From: Chrysoperla carnea
Lineage: Eukaryota; Arthropoda; Insecta; Neuroptera; Chrysopidae
Reading direction: 5' to 3'
DNA: 64,000 bases
Assembly: GCF_905475395.1 (NCBI RefSeq)
Contig: NC_058342.1
Coordinates: forward strand, 14,232,640-14,296,639
The notes under the pieces were generated by a model that searched no databases, had not been told where the DNA came from, and worked only from the letters and a program-made list of their open reading frames with translations. The translations under genes and the position numbers were made by a program. Shown here piece by piece: positions 1-13,000 of the stretch. Numbering within the stretch: position 1 is the stretch's first letter; every line of letters begins with the position of its first letter.

Positions 1-65
1 TTGAAAGTTTTATGATTTCTTATAAAAATAAGGAAGATTTTAAGTTCGCAATAATTACTTAATCC

Positions 66-214
66 CATGGTGGCCACTGTTTTTACAAAATGAAATTCCT
101 TGACTTTTCTCTTTTTTCACGAAGGTTCCTGGCATTACCCTGACTTTTCTAGTAGAATTTGAATTCCCTAACATTACTAGGTTTTCCAGATTTCCCAGTA
201 ATGTGGCCACTATG
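66..214. mobile_element. Short MITE with GTGGCCAC inverted termini
   Basis: A segment of about 150 bp starts with CATGGTGGCCACTG and ends with a near-inverted GTGGCCACTATG. The interior is made of short 'ccctgacttttc' and 'aggttttccag' type runs, a composition common in insect and crustacean MITEs. It has no coding capacity. It lies 3' of the last kinesin exon visible in the window, so it is in an intron or the 3' flank of that gene. Target-site duplications are not clear. Confidence 0.55.
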
Positions 215-337
215 AATTATTTTCTGTCATCACGATTGGAAAGAAATTAAAATAAGTTCGATCCTAAATGGATTCAGAAATTATAAAAGATCGATATTTT
301 GAAAAAAAAAAATTTTAAAGTTGTATGAGTTACTCAC

Positions 338-3300
338 AGGAAATTCAATATCATAAGCCAACTCATTTCCAAGATTTCGAAATCTTGATTCACGACATTC
401 TTCATGCTTACGCATGTGGTTACCAGTGTAGGCGACACATTTTAACTGCCATTCCCCAATATCTTCATTCCACTGGGCAAATGACTCGACTTTTTTCTAG
501 AAAAAAATAATTAACTTTAATTGATTGATAAATTCATCTTATTAGTCGAATTTAATCCGAAAATATAGACTTATAAACTGTATCAAAGCACAACGAAGAG
601 GGATGGGGCATTATAATCAGTTTTACAACTCTTAGAATACGATTAATGGAGTTTTGGTGATGTCTGAAATATATACGTCAACGTAATATTGTAATTTCCG
701 TCAGATTGTACAGGGGTTACAAAAAATCACTCCAACTAGCGCTAATTCAACACCTATTAACGAAAATCAACTCATTGCGTAATGTTTAGTAGATCTGGGT
801 CGAGTTAGTACGAGTTGGGGTTGTTTTTGGCCCTTTTTATAGAAGTCAAATTAATAATTTTACTATTTAGTTTACAATCTGGTGAAGATTACAATATAAC
901 GGTGACATATATATTTATTTGCTTTCCTTCCACATTTGGGAACTTCAGCGAACCCATTTAATTCAAATGAGCTAAAATTGTGTAAGGTTATTTGCTAAGC
1001 AGAACAAGGTCATAAACGCAGGGATTGAGTCTATATATAAGTCTTTTTTTGCGTTTTTAAGGGGACTTTCTCATGGCGAAAAAAAAATCATCTTATATAT
1101 TATTTCTCTAGCCTGTTTTTTCCTGGGTTCGCGAGATCTTCCTTATTCCTTTATCAAATTTCATAATTAACTCTTCATTTTAAAACTTATCCTGCTGGCT
1201 AATGATAAAAAATAGTTTCACGGTCAAAAAATGTACCGCTTATGAAAAAAAAAGGTAGAAAAATAATATTCAGATTTAATTTTGTTCATTATGTACTTTG
1301 TGTATCATATCTGAAAAATCTGAAAAAAAAGAAGTAAATTAGCAGTTATATACTGTTTTTCTAGCCTGTTTTTAGCTACGGGTGCAGCACATTAGCCCTT
1401 TTGGATGTTTGTACATGTCTTAAAGTTTATACAAAAATTTGCATGGCACATTTGTTCCATTTTGACCACTGCAGAGAGCGTCATCCAAAAAGCTTGAGCT
1501 TGCGTGACAGTTTGTTACCCTCCTGTAAAATATTTTAAAAAATTTAAACGCGATTTTATTTGTAATACTCAAAACTATATAATAAACCTTTTGAAAATTA
1601 ATTTTTGTTAATTTTATGTTTGGGTTGAATTTACCCCTGTACAAAAAAAAGTAGAGGTAGTTTTTTAACTTTTTAAAAATGTATTGACTAGTTTTTATTT
1701 TAACGAATCAAAAACATTTAGTTTTTAAAAGATGGATCGCGTGTACTACGAAAAAACGCCGTAACAGTTTAAAAAAAGTATTTTCGAGAAAAATGCGTTT
1801 AAAGTATCGTGCGTCGCTTTGAATTGGCTATGTACACTTAACTTTTTTTCTACTTCGAATTTCTTCATACAATTTTAGGAGAGTATTTTTATGATACTAA
1901 GGAACATTTAGAAAGTAAAGAATCCTTAACGCTTTTCGGCCCTCCAACCAATAGCCCCTCTAAATTGAGCCAGAAGAATGTAATTAGAGTAAATGAAGAT
2001 AAAGCATCATTACAAGATGTATAAATAAAACTCTACTTACGTAATATTCTGAAGGAATGTGTTCGTTAATGATGAGATCAGATAATTGTAAATCTTTGGT
2101 TACGCTACGCATATTTTCTAATGTACCCTCCATTTCACGTTGCTGTTCTTGATGTAAATCAGCGTATTCAGCTTTTGTTATTGCCAATAAAGCTGCAACC
2201 TTATTTAATTTCTTTGTTTTACCAGCAACTTCTTCGGCTAAACTATTGTAACGTTCTTCAATATCAATCCGTTCCATCTAAAAAAAAATCATTTATTTTT
2301 ATTAAGTATCACTTATGCCTGCAGATTTGTTGCGTTATTGCTGAATTTGTGTTTTGTTTTTATCAATGAAATTATCCTCTTTCGAGAAAAACTAAAAGCC
2401 TGGTCGTCAAAAGATAAGTAGGAACATTAAAGAGATGAATTGGCTGTTCCAAACCGATTATTTGGTGTTCAAATGATAAAGAAAAACAAATTTAAGAAGC
2501 TTCATTAGGATCGATTGAAAACTTTTTGAAAAAAATTTAAAAAGAATTTCAAGTGTGTCATTTTTGAAGCAAGAATGGATTGAAGGTTAAAAACGTATTC
2601 GGTTATCCGAATACCCAGTGGAGAGGAGGAAGAAACGATGTCCATATTCTCTGCCACTGCTCAACTCTTGTCATAAGGAGATGGACTTACTTGATCCAAC
2701 CTTTCTTTGACGATATCTCTAAAAACTCTTTTGCTGTTTTGAAACAGCTCCAAATGGTTATAGGACAGTGGCCGTAGATGAACCAATTCTTTTTCGGTAT
2801 CACAATGAAACGTATGGTCCAAGTGTGTTCCATCCCAGGCCAACCCCTCTAACCTAACCTATCTGATATACACAAAATTTGTACCCTGTTCGGATTATAG
2901 TATGAAGAAATTTTGAACCAAATTTGTATAGGATGTGGAAATTTTTAGCACGAATAACAATCAAAATAAACGCAGACAGTGACAGTGGTAGATGAAATTA
3001 AAAGACTGATCGACGAGAGGACTAGGAAAAACCGATAATGATTGACATGTTACTGAACGAATGGTCGTCTTTCGGATTAGCGGGGGCTTGTAATGCACTA
3101 TTTCTCTATCATCGATTGCCCGAATACGGTCATTATAGAACACCCTATATACCCATATATAAAAAAAAAATACCTCAATATTTTTGATTGTTTCTAAAAT
3201 TTCTTCTTCATTCTTTCGCCGAAGTTCTAGCTCCTTGGCTGATTCTTCTAATAATTGTTCTTGAATTTGTGCTTTTTCTAATAAATTTTCACCACCAACT

Positions 3301-6300
3301 AAAATTTTCTCCTCTAATTTTGATAATTTCTCTTGTATTTGAGCTTGCTCATTGATTGTCTTATTCAATTCATCATGATGTGGATTTTTTTCCACCGTTT
3401 TGTTTTGTTTTTCGGACACATCATCGAAACTTTTTTCAGCATCTTCACTTCGTGTGGAATCGTTCAGTTGCGACTGTTGATTTTCCAATACTTCCGGTAA
3501 TGTGTACAATGTTCGTTGCGGTTTAAAATCGCTATCTTCTTCCTCTTCTTCTTCTTCAATTTCTTCCACGACGATTGGATTATGAATCGATTCTTCTTCT
3601 AATTGTCGTTTTAATTCGTTAATTTGTTTTTCGAAGGCTCGAATTAAAGTGTCATGCGGTTCTTCGTTCGGTTTTGTATGATTTTGAATATTCTTTGCAC
3701 GATTTGCATACCTAAAAAAGTATCATAATTTTTTAGTAAACATTTCCTTTGTATAATTGAATTTCGAAATTCTAAACCCGATTTTAGACCCTAAAATGGG
3801 ATATTCAGACAAGATTAGCTATAGAGTATAGTTTTAAAAATTACGCTATTGCAATAGAATATTTTTTGAATATTTGAAGAAGGCTTCATCAGAAAATTAA
3901 GCGGTATATGTAACAGAGGAACTTGGAGAAAAGAGATGTTATAATATTAGACACCTTGTTGTAGAAATAGCAGCTGTTATTTTAGGCTTTTTAGATTTCG
4001 ATCAAATGGCGAATAGGAAAATTATGGTCTTGATTTATGGTCTGTTGAAATCTAGAACCATTTTAGTTTTTTTTTCAAGCAAATAAAAATAAATAATTAT
4101 TATTGTATGTTGCTTAGTGGGGAATTAACTGGTTGAAAAACAAGTAATATCCACCTAAGGCTTCTTAGCAAACGCCTTTTAGAGAAATCAGTGCTTTTTA
4201 ATTATAAAATTTAAAATATTTCCTTATTTTAATCATGTTTAAGGCTATGCATAACTGTAGATTTATGCATTACCATACAAACATAGAAAGTATCATGATA
4301 AATTTATCTTTTCAGCACAAATAGAATCAAAATCGAACTCGGGTTAGTATGAATTAGTTACCAGTAAATTTTTATGTTACTACATAACTTAACATGACTT
4401 AATTATTTCAATAAAATCATCTTTCTCGGAGAAAAAATGAAAGCCCGGTCGCCACAAGACAAGTAAGAACACCAAAGAGTTTTGGGAAAAAAAAGCACCA
4501 AATTAGTTCCTAGGGCATTTCTTTCTGTAAATAATCTATTCTTTCTGTTTTTCCTGAGTACGCGATTTTTCCTTATTCCTTCATCAAATTCCATGATTTA
4601 AACCTCATTTTAAAGTTTATCCTGCTGGCTAATAACAAAAAATAGACTCACAGTCTTAAAATGTACCACTTAAAAAAAACATGCTAGAGAAATAATAATA
4701 AGATTTCCTTTTTTCATTATGTAGCTTGTTGCTTGTACATTATATCTGTAATGAAATTGCCTACAAATAAAGAAAAGTAAATTATCACTTATATATTATT
4801 TCTTTGCCTGCTTTTAGCCAAGGGTACCGCACAGCGGAATTCCGTACAGGTCGAGCTAGCTATTCATAACAGATAAAATATACATATCACTTATATCGGT
4901 TATTCCGATCATAATTTTAGGTCCCGCCTTTCGTCATTAAAATTTATTTTGGCTGTAATTATAATTGGAATTCATGTACTCAGGTTTGTTTGAAAAATTG
5001 TACATTTTTTTGCCAACTCCCAAAATCTTTTTAATACGATATTCTCAAATTTTCAGTCGTTTAAAAAAATGCGTCAGTCAAGTTTTGGCTTACCTTAAAG
5101 TGCTGATAGTTTCCTCATAATTCGCATCAGCTGGTCCAATTGTTGCAATCATAACTGTTTTTGAATTACCCCCTAACGAATCTTGCAATAATCGCGTTAA
5201 TTTCGAATTACGATATGGCACATGGGTAGATTTTCCATCAACTAGCGCAGATATCACATTTCCCAGTACAGACAACGATAAATTAATTTTAGCTGACTCC
5301 TTCAATCGAACTCCAGCTGCATGAGTTTTATGTTGACGTTCGGATCCAGCTAAATCGACTAAACTTAATTTGCCTTGCAAAAATCGTGTAGTTCCACCTG
5401 GTTCTCGTATACTGGACTCAACGGTTATGTTTAATATTGCGTGCGATCGTGAACTTTCTTCATTCATGGCTGTTGCACCCACAATACGATTTTGGGCACC
5501 CAATTTTAAAATGTTATCGATTTCATCGGCATTTTTACATATATAGCCAGTTAAACCGTTTACAAATACGCCAACTTTATTCTTTTCACGCACCTCTAAA
5601 TTCCCTGTGATCAAAAAAAAAAATAATATAAGTTTTCAGAAAAGACCACTAGCTGAAGCTTCCTGCAAATTTTCAACTGCCCATCTTTTAATGTTTTGAG
5701 AAAATTGACATAAAAAAGTTTTGTTCAAATTTGTGATCTCACGTGTAAACAGTGATGTTTACGAATAAAGTTTCAAACGAAATTTTTTTTTTATAAGGAA
5801 CATTTTTTACATTTAAACTTTTGTTCTATCTCTTACGGTTTACTAGATCAGTCCTAAGGACCCAAGACCTTGACTTATGTTGCTCATTTACGAACTTAAA
5901 CATTTTTTTTACGTCTTGAGCACGCTATAAAAATTTCAGCTTGATATCTCTTTTCATTTTTAGTTGTTTAGTTGTCGTGTTGACGTACGGACAGACAGAC
6001 AACCGGAAATGGACCAATTAAAGGCTTTTATAGTTAAATTTTTTTAATTGTGCGAAACTATTTGATTTATTTTTAACTCTCAAATTTTGCCGCTCTATGC
6101 TCAAGGATGGCAAACCAATGGCACGTGATACAATATTTTGGGCACTCCATCGATCACAAGGTTTACTATGAATGGATACCGTTTTTGCATTCGACTCGTG
6201 AGGGCGTCTATAAACTTTGTGAAAAAGAATCATGAGGAAGTAATCAAAAACTGCTAACTAAATGTTGATGGAAATGAGTCTCAGGTTTTTACTCGGAGGT

Positions 6301-7746
6301 TTTAGAGGCCGTTGAACTCGAGTATCTCACCACCAAAATGGCCCCCGATAAAGCTGGTGCGCATTGCGGGCAGTATACACTGCCTCTTGGAATTTTACGA
6401 AAATATGACAATATTTATAACACATATTTCCTCGAAACTCGGGGGATTTTCGTGGCCGCTGAACATGATTATCACTAAGAAAATGTCTCCGAAGTATCTG
6501 GTGTCCAAGACGGACGAAAGGGGGACGTCCAGAAACTAAATATGTATATTACATATTCTCGTAAAACTTCAAGAGACGAGATGTATCTACCCCGCGCTGG
6601 GCAACAAATCCCTTGGGGGCTTGGGGGTCATTTTCGTATTTATAGTCGTGTTCAGCGGCTCTGAAAACTCCCAAGTAACGAAATATGTTACATATTCTTA
6701 TAAAACTCCAAGAGACGAGGTGTAAACTTCCCACCCTAGGCACCAGATACATCGGGGGGTTATTTCCGTTATGATATTCGAGTTCAATGTCAACAAAAAT
6801 ATCCGAGTAACAAAATTAAATTCATTTCCATGGACATTTAGTTTCCAGTTTTTCATTTCACCCTCATCACTTTTGTTCACAAAAGATTGTAGACACCCGC
6901 ACGAATCGAATGCAAAAAACGACATCCCGGTGTTACTGCTAAAAAAAATCGGCAATTCATTCCTATATTTAGTCCACTATATGCTTAAACCGGCAAGGTA
7001 AAATTTAGTACTTTCACTTGTTTGTCAAGAAACCTTTAAAAAAAATTAGGTAGGTACTCGGTTGAGCGGGCTTCAGGAATCCAAAAAATTTTAGTAATTT
7101 AAAATTGTACTATCACTGATTTTTAAAACTTTCACTTTCAATATTTTGATATTAAACCAAACATAGATAATTTTTGTCCTTTATCTCGTCAAATTCAACA
7201 AAATTTGAACCCCCAAGAAAATTAATAATAAAAAAAAAAATTATATTTAAAAAAAATTTTCTTACCTGTATTAGTAATTAAATCTCGAACCTCCTCATTA
7301 TAAATTTCAATATATGTCACACAAACTAAAAACTTAAAAATTGGATCAGCTTTCGCAATATGCCCAAATATTTGAGCGAACGTATTTGGTATAATTCCAC
7401 GCGTTTCAGGTGTTGTGTCCCCTGACATTGTATATGTTTTGCCAGTACCAGTTTGCCCATATGCTAAAATCGTACCATTATAACCATCGATAACACTATC
7501 CACAATATTTCTGGTGGTTTCCGAATAAATTTCCATTTGGGTAGCAGTCTCATCGAATACATAATCAAAAGTATAGGTTTTCGGTGGTTCATTACCGCCA
7601 GGTTTTTTCACAGTCAAAGACCGTGTAAATGTATCAACATTTACAATATTTGTACAATTTAATTTTTTTTCCTTTTTACTTGATGGACGAACTCGAACCA
7701 CAACTCGAACGTTCTCTTCCTGGCCATTGATTTGTTCGGATTCCAT
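338..7746 (-). CDS. KIF3A: Kinesin-2 motor subunit, KIF3A/Klp64D type (3' end outside window)
   Basis: This is a plus-end motor of heterotrimeric kinesin-2, which drives anterograde intraflagellar transport and axonal transport. Minus-strand exons are 7746-7266, 5604-5094, 3711-3174, 2277-2041 and 496-338. Junction phases 1, 2, 0, 0 agree, giving 642 codons; vertebrate KIF3A has about 700, so only the final tail is missing, beyond base 1. Visible motifs are RVRP (18-21), P-loop GQTGTGKT (97-104), switch [10 protein letters not shown] (208-216), switch II DLAGSE (244-249) and neck YANRAKNI from 332. An acidic hinge and a coiled coil with [16 protein letters not shown] follow, then the tail [17 protein letters not shown]. 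The tail and stalk match KIF3A rather than KIF3B. The start at 7746 was chosen for its good context (AACTATGG) and because homology begins soon after it. An upstream in-frame ATG at 7803 would add 19 non-conserved residues. Introns hold repeats. Confidence 0.95.
1085..1400. repeat. Dispersed repeat, copy 1 (family with 'ccttattcctttatc')
   Basis: The interval shares blocks in the same order with 4424-4836: a ttttcctg-ggttcgcgag segment, ccttattccttyatcaaatt, atcctgctggctaat, aaaatgtaccrctta, and an end around agcctgytttttagc. A shorter piece recurs at 16145-16250. It lies in a kinesin intron and has no open frame of interest. The class is not recognised. Confidence 0.6.
2580..2843 (+). pseudogene. 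Non-LTR retrotransposon ORF2 C-terminal fragment
   Basis: The plus frame reads [19 protein letters not shown] and then a Phe/Leu-rich helix. This resembles the HxLCxCPAL...R stretch found after the RNase H domain in Jockey-like retrotransposon ORF2 proteins. It is followed by a CTAACCTAACC run typical of such element ends in insects. The fragment is isolated from any reverse transcriptase and sits in kinesin intron 2278-3173, so it is a dead relic. The family call rests on remembered motif shape, not on a search. Confidence 0.5.
4424..4836. repeat. Dispersed repeat, copy 2 (partner of 1085-1400)
   Basis: This is a longer copy of the family at 1085-1400. It starts with a 'tctcggagaaaaaatgaaagccyggtcg' type block that also occurs at 2380-2440. 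Related blocks occur at 37380-37530 and 48700-48860. No protein is encoded. It lies in the kinesin intron between the motor and neck exons. Confidence 0.55.
5635..6033 (-). mobile_element. Helentron/DINE-like repeat, truncated copy (minus)
   Basis: The core of the window's dominant repeat is present in reverse. It has cacgtgtaaacagtgatg, aaacttttgttctatctc, the gctcatttacgaac block, agcttgatatctctttt, and a short GTCT microsatellite read as gacagacagac. The end with the terminal palindrome is replaced by a variant tail (ccactagctgaagcttcctg) that also occurs at 11380-11445, 33150-33200 and 46020-46060. This defines a second subfamily. Confidence 0.7.
6165..6965. repeat. Foldback/tandem repeat with inverted outer arms
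   Basis: The outer arms carry tgcattcgactcgtgagggcg at the left and its diverged reverse complement near 6890-6960. Between them are degenerate direct units around 'acatattctygtaaaacttcaagagacgag' and 'cgtggccgctgaacatgatt'. The same family recurs at 63130-63700. Short frames across it are repeat artefacts. It lies in the first kinesin intron. Confidence 0.55.
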
Positions 7747-10007
7747 AGTTGTTCGTATGTTTTGGTAAAAACTTGTATATATAAATGAATATTTTATAGT
7801 CAAAATTAAATAATATTCATTTCATTTAGGTGATTTTTTGATAAATTTTTGCAAAACTATCAATTATTTTATCATGTGATGTATCTACCCAATTTTTATA
7901 AACAGAACTAACTATGACAACCATTGACAAACACGAGTCGCTGTGAACATGTGCGATAAATGTTTATTATACAGTTAAAATTGAGTATAACGTCATATTT
8001 ACACACATTTGAAATTTACAATAATTCATTTGAAAGGTTATTCGCTCTTTGCATGAGTTTTATTTCAGTCAGTTACCATAGTAACGATACACTATTTTAT
8101 TAATATAATCGTATGGATATCAGTCATCAATTGTATATATGGTTTACATTGAAAATTTAACACTATTTTCGAACAAATTTAAATAAGTAATAATGTTAAT
8201 TTTCATTTAAAAAATATTATTTATCCAATTTCGTCTCTTATTTTCAAAATTTCGAATGCAACAAGTTTAATTAATTGTTATTTTTCAATAATTTTAGTTT
8301 GAAATTTGCTATACAATTTACATGTAAAAAATTTTAAATTGTAACAGTCTCCTTTAACGCCTAAATTAATTATCAACTGGAAGCGTGTTTGTCGATCTGA
8401 TTCTCCCCATCGTAACTACGCACAGAGTCAATATGAACACTACGGTAACCGGTAAGTATAAAATCCGTTTTTTTGCTCAATATATTCCAGAAATACCTAC
8501 TTTATTAGTCTATTGCAGGAATGATTTAATACTTTTTACTGTAATACTGAAAATTATTTTTATTTCATTCCATTTTTTCCTCCCTTCATTTTATGCGCTC
8601 TTAAAGTATGACTCAAATTTAGTAGAATTAAATACTTTATTTAATAAAATTGGGCAGCATTGGTTGTGAAAGAGAAAAATCAATTATTTTTATTTTATTA
8701 TGTCTCTAAGTAATAGTACACTCTATGTCTCTGAGTTTGAGCATCAAATTAGGTCACGTGGTCTGTTTCGGCCATGCTGCTATCTGGGAAAAAAACTTAT
8801 AGCAGTATCACATCGTAAAAAGCTAAACATAGTTTAGTAATTCTCAGGAATAATTTTGACAGTACTGATTAAATAAATTTATATTCAACTCTTTATCATT
8901 ACCAAGGGAATTACTTTTAGTATGAATATCTGGAGATATCGACTTTCGATATTGATAAAGTTTTTTGTCGCTTATTTATACAGTTTAACGCTGCTGCTTG
9001 ACGCTGAACATTGTTCAATTTTTTCAGATAGATGGAACCCTAATTTTACGCTTAAAGCCAGCGTCAAGCGACATCATGAAGTTACATTTTAAGTGTTATA
9101 ACTATAACATTATATGTGTAGTAATACAATTTAGAATGGTTTAAATTTTACGTTTATTTTGACTTACAAAAAAGGGTATACAAAAAATCGCCTTCCTCGG
9201 TTATGTAAGTTAATTTGACATACTATAAAAATTTTTAGCTCAAAAAATAATGACGTTACCAGTATGAAAATATATTTTTTGGATGATAAAAAATTTTGGA
9301 AAATATGACCCAAATTGAGAAGAATTACTCTCTTGATTTGTTAAAATTGGATAAACGCTGTGTGTGATAGAGAAAAATCGTAAAGATTTTTCCATTTTAA
9401 CGATACCATCATGTTAGAGACGTTAATTACAGTTAGAAGGTAAGATGTTCAAAATCTAGCAACATCGTCAATATAGGTCTATATTAGTAATTATACAGTC
9501 CGGGTGAAATATCATGTTCAATAGTTCAATATGATTTCAATGTTAAGTATTATTTCGTGTGTTGGGCATGATAAACAACACACAGTATACTCATTTTATC
9601 TGACAAGCCTTCATATAACATCACATCAATGTTAAATGTACAAAACTATAAAATCCCATTCTATTACCGTAAAAATGTAAATTGTAAATACATGTTTCTT
9701 TAGAGAAAAAAAATGTTGAAATTTTTTAATAAAACTTCCCACCAAAGTTGAGGATGCATTTTATCTCTCTACAAATTTTTTTAAAATCAAAATTTATTTT
9801 TTAACATAAATTCATTTTGAAAATAATTTATTTTAATTAACAAGTTTACATTTATATTAGTGGGGTGCGATATATTTGGTAAGTGATATTTCCTCTCACA
9901 TATTACATTACAAAGATTAACTTTCTAATTTTCCAAATTTAGTTCAACATCAACGTCATCTTCTTGTCTCCACACCATACGAACTACAGATCCAAAAAAA
10001 AACCGAA
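7747..10007. other. Divergent promoter interval between KIF3A and MFSD10
   Basis: There is no convincing internal gene. The part nearest the kinesin holds the X-box at 8072-8085 within a ~390-bp block (8044-8435) that has a diverged second copy at 34330-34715. A possible short first exon of MFSD10 ends in a GTAAGT donor at 8452, with a matching acceptor (aaatttag) ending at 9942. The remainder, 8460-9900, is AT-rich with no element that I can name. Confidence 0.6.
8072..8085. promoter_or_regulatory. RFX-type X-box (GTTACCATAGTAAC)
   Basis: The 14-base site fits the RYYNYY-WW-RRNRAC X-box at every position, and its two half-sites are almost perfectly inverted. RFX/DAF-19 factors bind such sites upstream of ciliary genes. 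Here it lies about 330 bp upstream of the start codon of a kinesin-2 subunit, a classic intraflagellar transport gene, which is where such a site would be expected. The site is nearly symmetric, so it could also act on MFSD10. Confidence 0.7.
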
Positions 10008-13000
10008 ATGATGGCCGAAAAAAATAATAACGTTATTAAAAATGATAAAAAGCCGAATAAACGGGCTACTGTAGTGCCTCCGAGTCCACCTAAAGATCGT
10101 ACAATTATCATACTTTTCATTTCGTTGCTACTGGATTTATTGGCGTTTACAATGATTTTACCATTATTCCCTGCGTTGCTGGATCATTATCGATCGCAGG
10201 AGAACGATTGGTTGTATAAAGTTTTAACGACGAATTTAGAATGGTGTCAAACAAAATTTGGTGTACCGGAAAGGTTTAATTCGGTGTTGTTTGGTGGTGT
10301 TTTGGGTTCAATGTTTAGTTTTTTACAATTTATTGCTTCGCCAATGATTGGAGCTTTATCAGATCGTTTTGGACGTAAACCGCTGTTGATTCTATGTATG
10401 GTAAGTGAATTCAATATTTTTTTTGTGTGTGTATAAATCTGGCATAAATTTAGTCTTATTACTGTTGCATGGTTAAATTGTGGTATTGGGTCTCTAATGA
10501 ATCAAACCCGGATCAATAAGAAAACGTTAATTTGATCTTTTAATTTGAAAAAAACTAAATGTTTATAAAAATATTTTGCCATTACTTTTGCGGTTTTATA
10601 AATGTTGAAATAAAATGTCGAGGGGGGAAAACTTACTGGTGTATAATCTAATTCAGATAAGGGGGAAATCCCTGTAGATATTAGACAGCCGAAAATGTAC
10701 ATGTTATCTTTTAATTTTCAAAACAAATTTTACATCCATATACTGACAGATATGTAAAACAGAGGTCCTGTAAATTTAACAAAACAAGGCTAATCCAAAT
10801 TATTGAAAATGGATGCAGTTTGACGTAATAGAATGCATTTTCTTCAGGAGGTAATTTATGAAAAGCTAAATTTTTAGGTTACCTTTGAGGAAAACATGCT
10901 CAATCCAAATGTAAATGGGGAAAGTGTTTAATTCATAAAGAAATAACAATTTTCTGTAGGCATATTGAATTTTCGCATTTTCGTGGACAGCAATCTATAT
11001 TTTATACCCTGTGTATATGAAATATATATCAGGTATACTAATTTTAGCCCCAAGTTTGTAACGCTTAGAAATATTAGTGATACGAACAAAATCTTGGTAT
11101 AGGTATTCATAAAATCACCTAATTAGCCTGTCTGTGGACATGATTATTAAAAAATGAAAAGAAATATCAAGCTAAAATTTTATAGCGTGCTCAGGACGTA
11201 AAAAGTTGGGTCTTGTAAGCCGTTAGAGATAGAACAAAAGTTTAAATGTAAAAGTTATTCCTTATAAAAAGATTAACAACTTTTGTTTGAATCATTTTTT
11301 CGTAAGCATAACTGTGTACCCATGAGGGCGCAAATAAGGATAAAACTTGGTGACCATTTTCTCCCAAACCATAAAAGATTGAGAGTTTCAAATTTGCAGG
11401 TAGCTTCAACTAGTGATTTTGTGAAAGATTCTCGTAAACGAAAAAAATTCTAGAAAATTCTTTCGAAAAACTCTTCTTTTTTTTAACTTATCTATTTTTG
11501 TGGCCATACTGAATTTGTACTCATTTTGTTGGACTGACAAAAATGGAAGAGAATGGTAAAACATGGATATCTGGCTTTAGCTAAATTCCCCCCTTCATAT
11601 TCATAAAAGCTGTCTTTAGAAACCTAATTTTATTACACTAGCTATATTTTTGGGCACCAAAATAAATGCCGAGCTTAAATTTTAGACTGCCCAACATAAT
11701 AGTTCGATAATTTGTATTCAAGGCGTACCCTACCAGAAGTTCCAAAAATTTTATCGAAAAGGATGGAATGCTACTTCAGTTGTCAATTTTTTTTTTAAAG
11801 AAAGGAAATCTATTAAATTTCTTTTTAAAACGCAATTTTTAATTTCGAAACATGCGCATTTTCAAGTCAAATATAGCTCAGTTTAATTTTTCATAAATTT
11901 AACAGATTTGTCACAAATCCCAATAAAAAATTAAATACCGCTATTGAACTTAGTATGTACAGGGTATAAATTAATTATTCAACTCTATTGTTAATATTTT
12001 TTGTTTTTTATTTATAGATTGGAATAACACTTTCACACGTTTTATGGGCACTTTCATCGAATATGCTGCTCTTTGTACTAGCACGATTTGTTGGTGGTAT
12101 TTCGAAAGGGAATATATCGTTAAGTATGGCTATCATTGCGGATATCACTGGTCGTAAAGCACGTGGGCGAAATATGGCGTTAGTTGGTATTGCATTTTCA
12201 TTAGGTTTTATTTTGGGACCAATTATTGGTGCTGCTTTTGCACATTGGGCCCGGGCACAGACTGGTCAATGGTATATTTATCCAGCATTATTTGCATTCT
12301 TGTTGTCAGCGATGGATTTGGTGTTTGTAATTTTTGCGTACAAGGAAACATTACCACCGGTAAGTAAATTTTTTATTTTTAAAATTAAGGGAGTGCAATT
12401 ACGGCACCTAGTGTAGATAGATTATGGGTCTTTTGTCGATTAGATGATTAGTTTATGAGATATCGATTAAAGGCCTATGCAAAAGGACGTATTCCGGAGG
12501 AATTTCTCCAAAATAATCGCTCCATAATGAAAAAGCTTTTCATACAGAATTTTAGTTGATATGGTCAAAAATTACGCACCCAATGTAACTGAAGTTTCAA
12601 CTAGTTATTAACTGAAAATATTAAAAAAAAAAAGTTTGGATCCGTCCACTAATTCGGTTAAAAAATGATTCCTTATAATGTCTTGAAGAAATATGTATAG
12701 AGGTATTTTCGAATTGAGAGGACGGAACACCCCCCTAAATCACTTTGAAATATTTTTACATATACTGAATCTTATTATTATCCGCCGTCCGTGAATAATG
12801 CCAAAAAGTGATTCTTTATAATGTCCTGAAGAAATAAGTATAGGGATATTTTCGAATTGAGTGGACGGAACACCCCCCTAATTCACTTTGAAATATTTTT
12901 ACATATACATACAACTGAGGCACCCAATCGCTAAATAGACCCCCTTTTTGTATTTTTGGGTCTAAATTATCCTATATATCATCCTTCATTATATAATAAA

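Noticed and set aside
325..510. Plus-strand frame of 61 codons
   Set aside because: It is the antisense shadow of the kinesin tail exon 496-338, whose minus reading gives [17 protein letters not shown] with matching splice sites.
7747..7803. Longer kinesin start (19 extra residues from an ATG at 7803)
   Set aside because: The added residues are hydrophobic and unlike any kinesin-2 N-terminus. The ATG at 7746 has better context and is followed by the expected acidic leader and RVRP strand.
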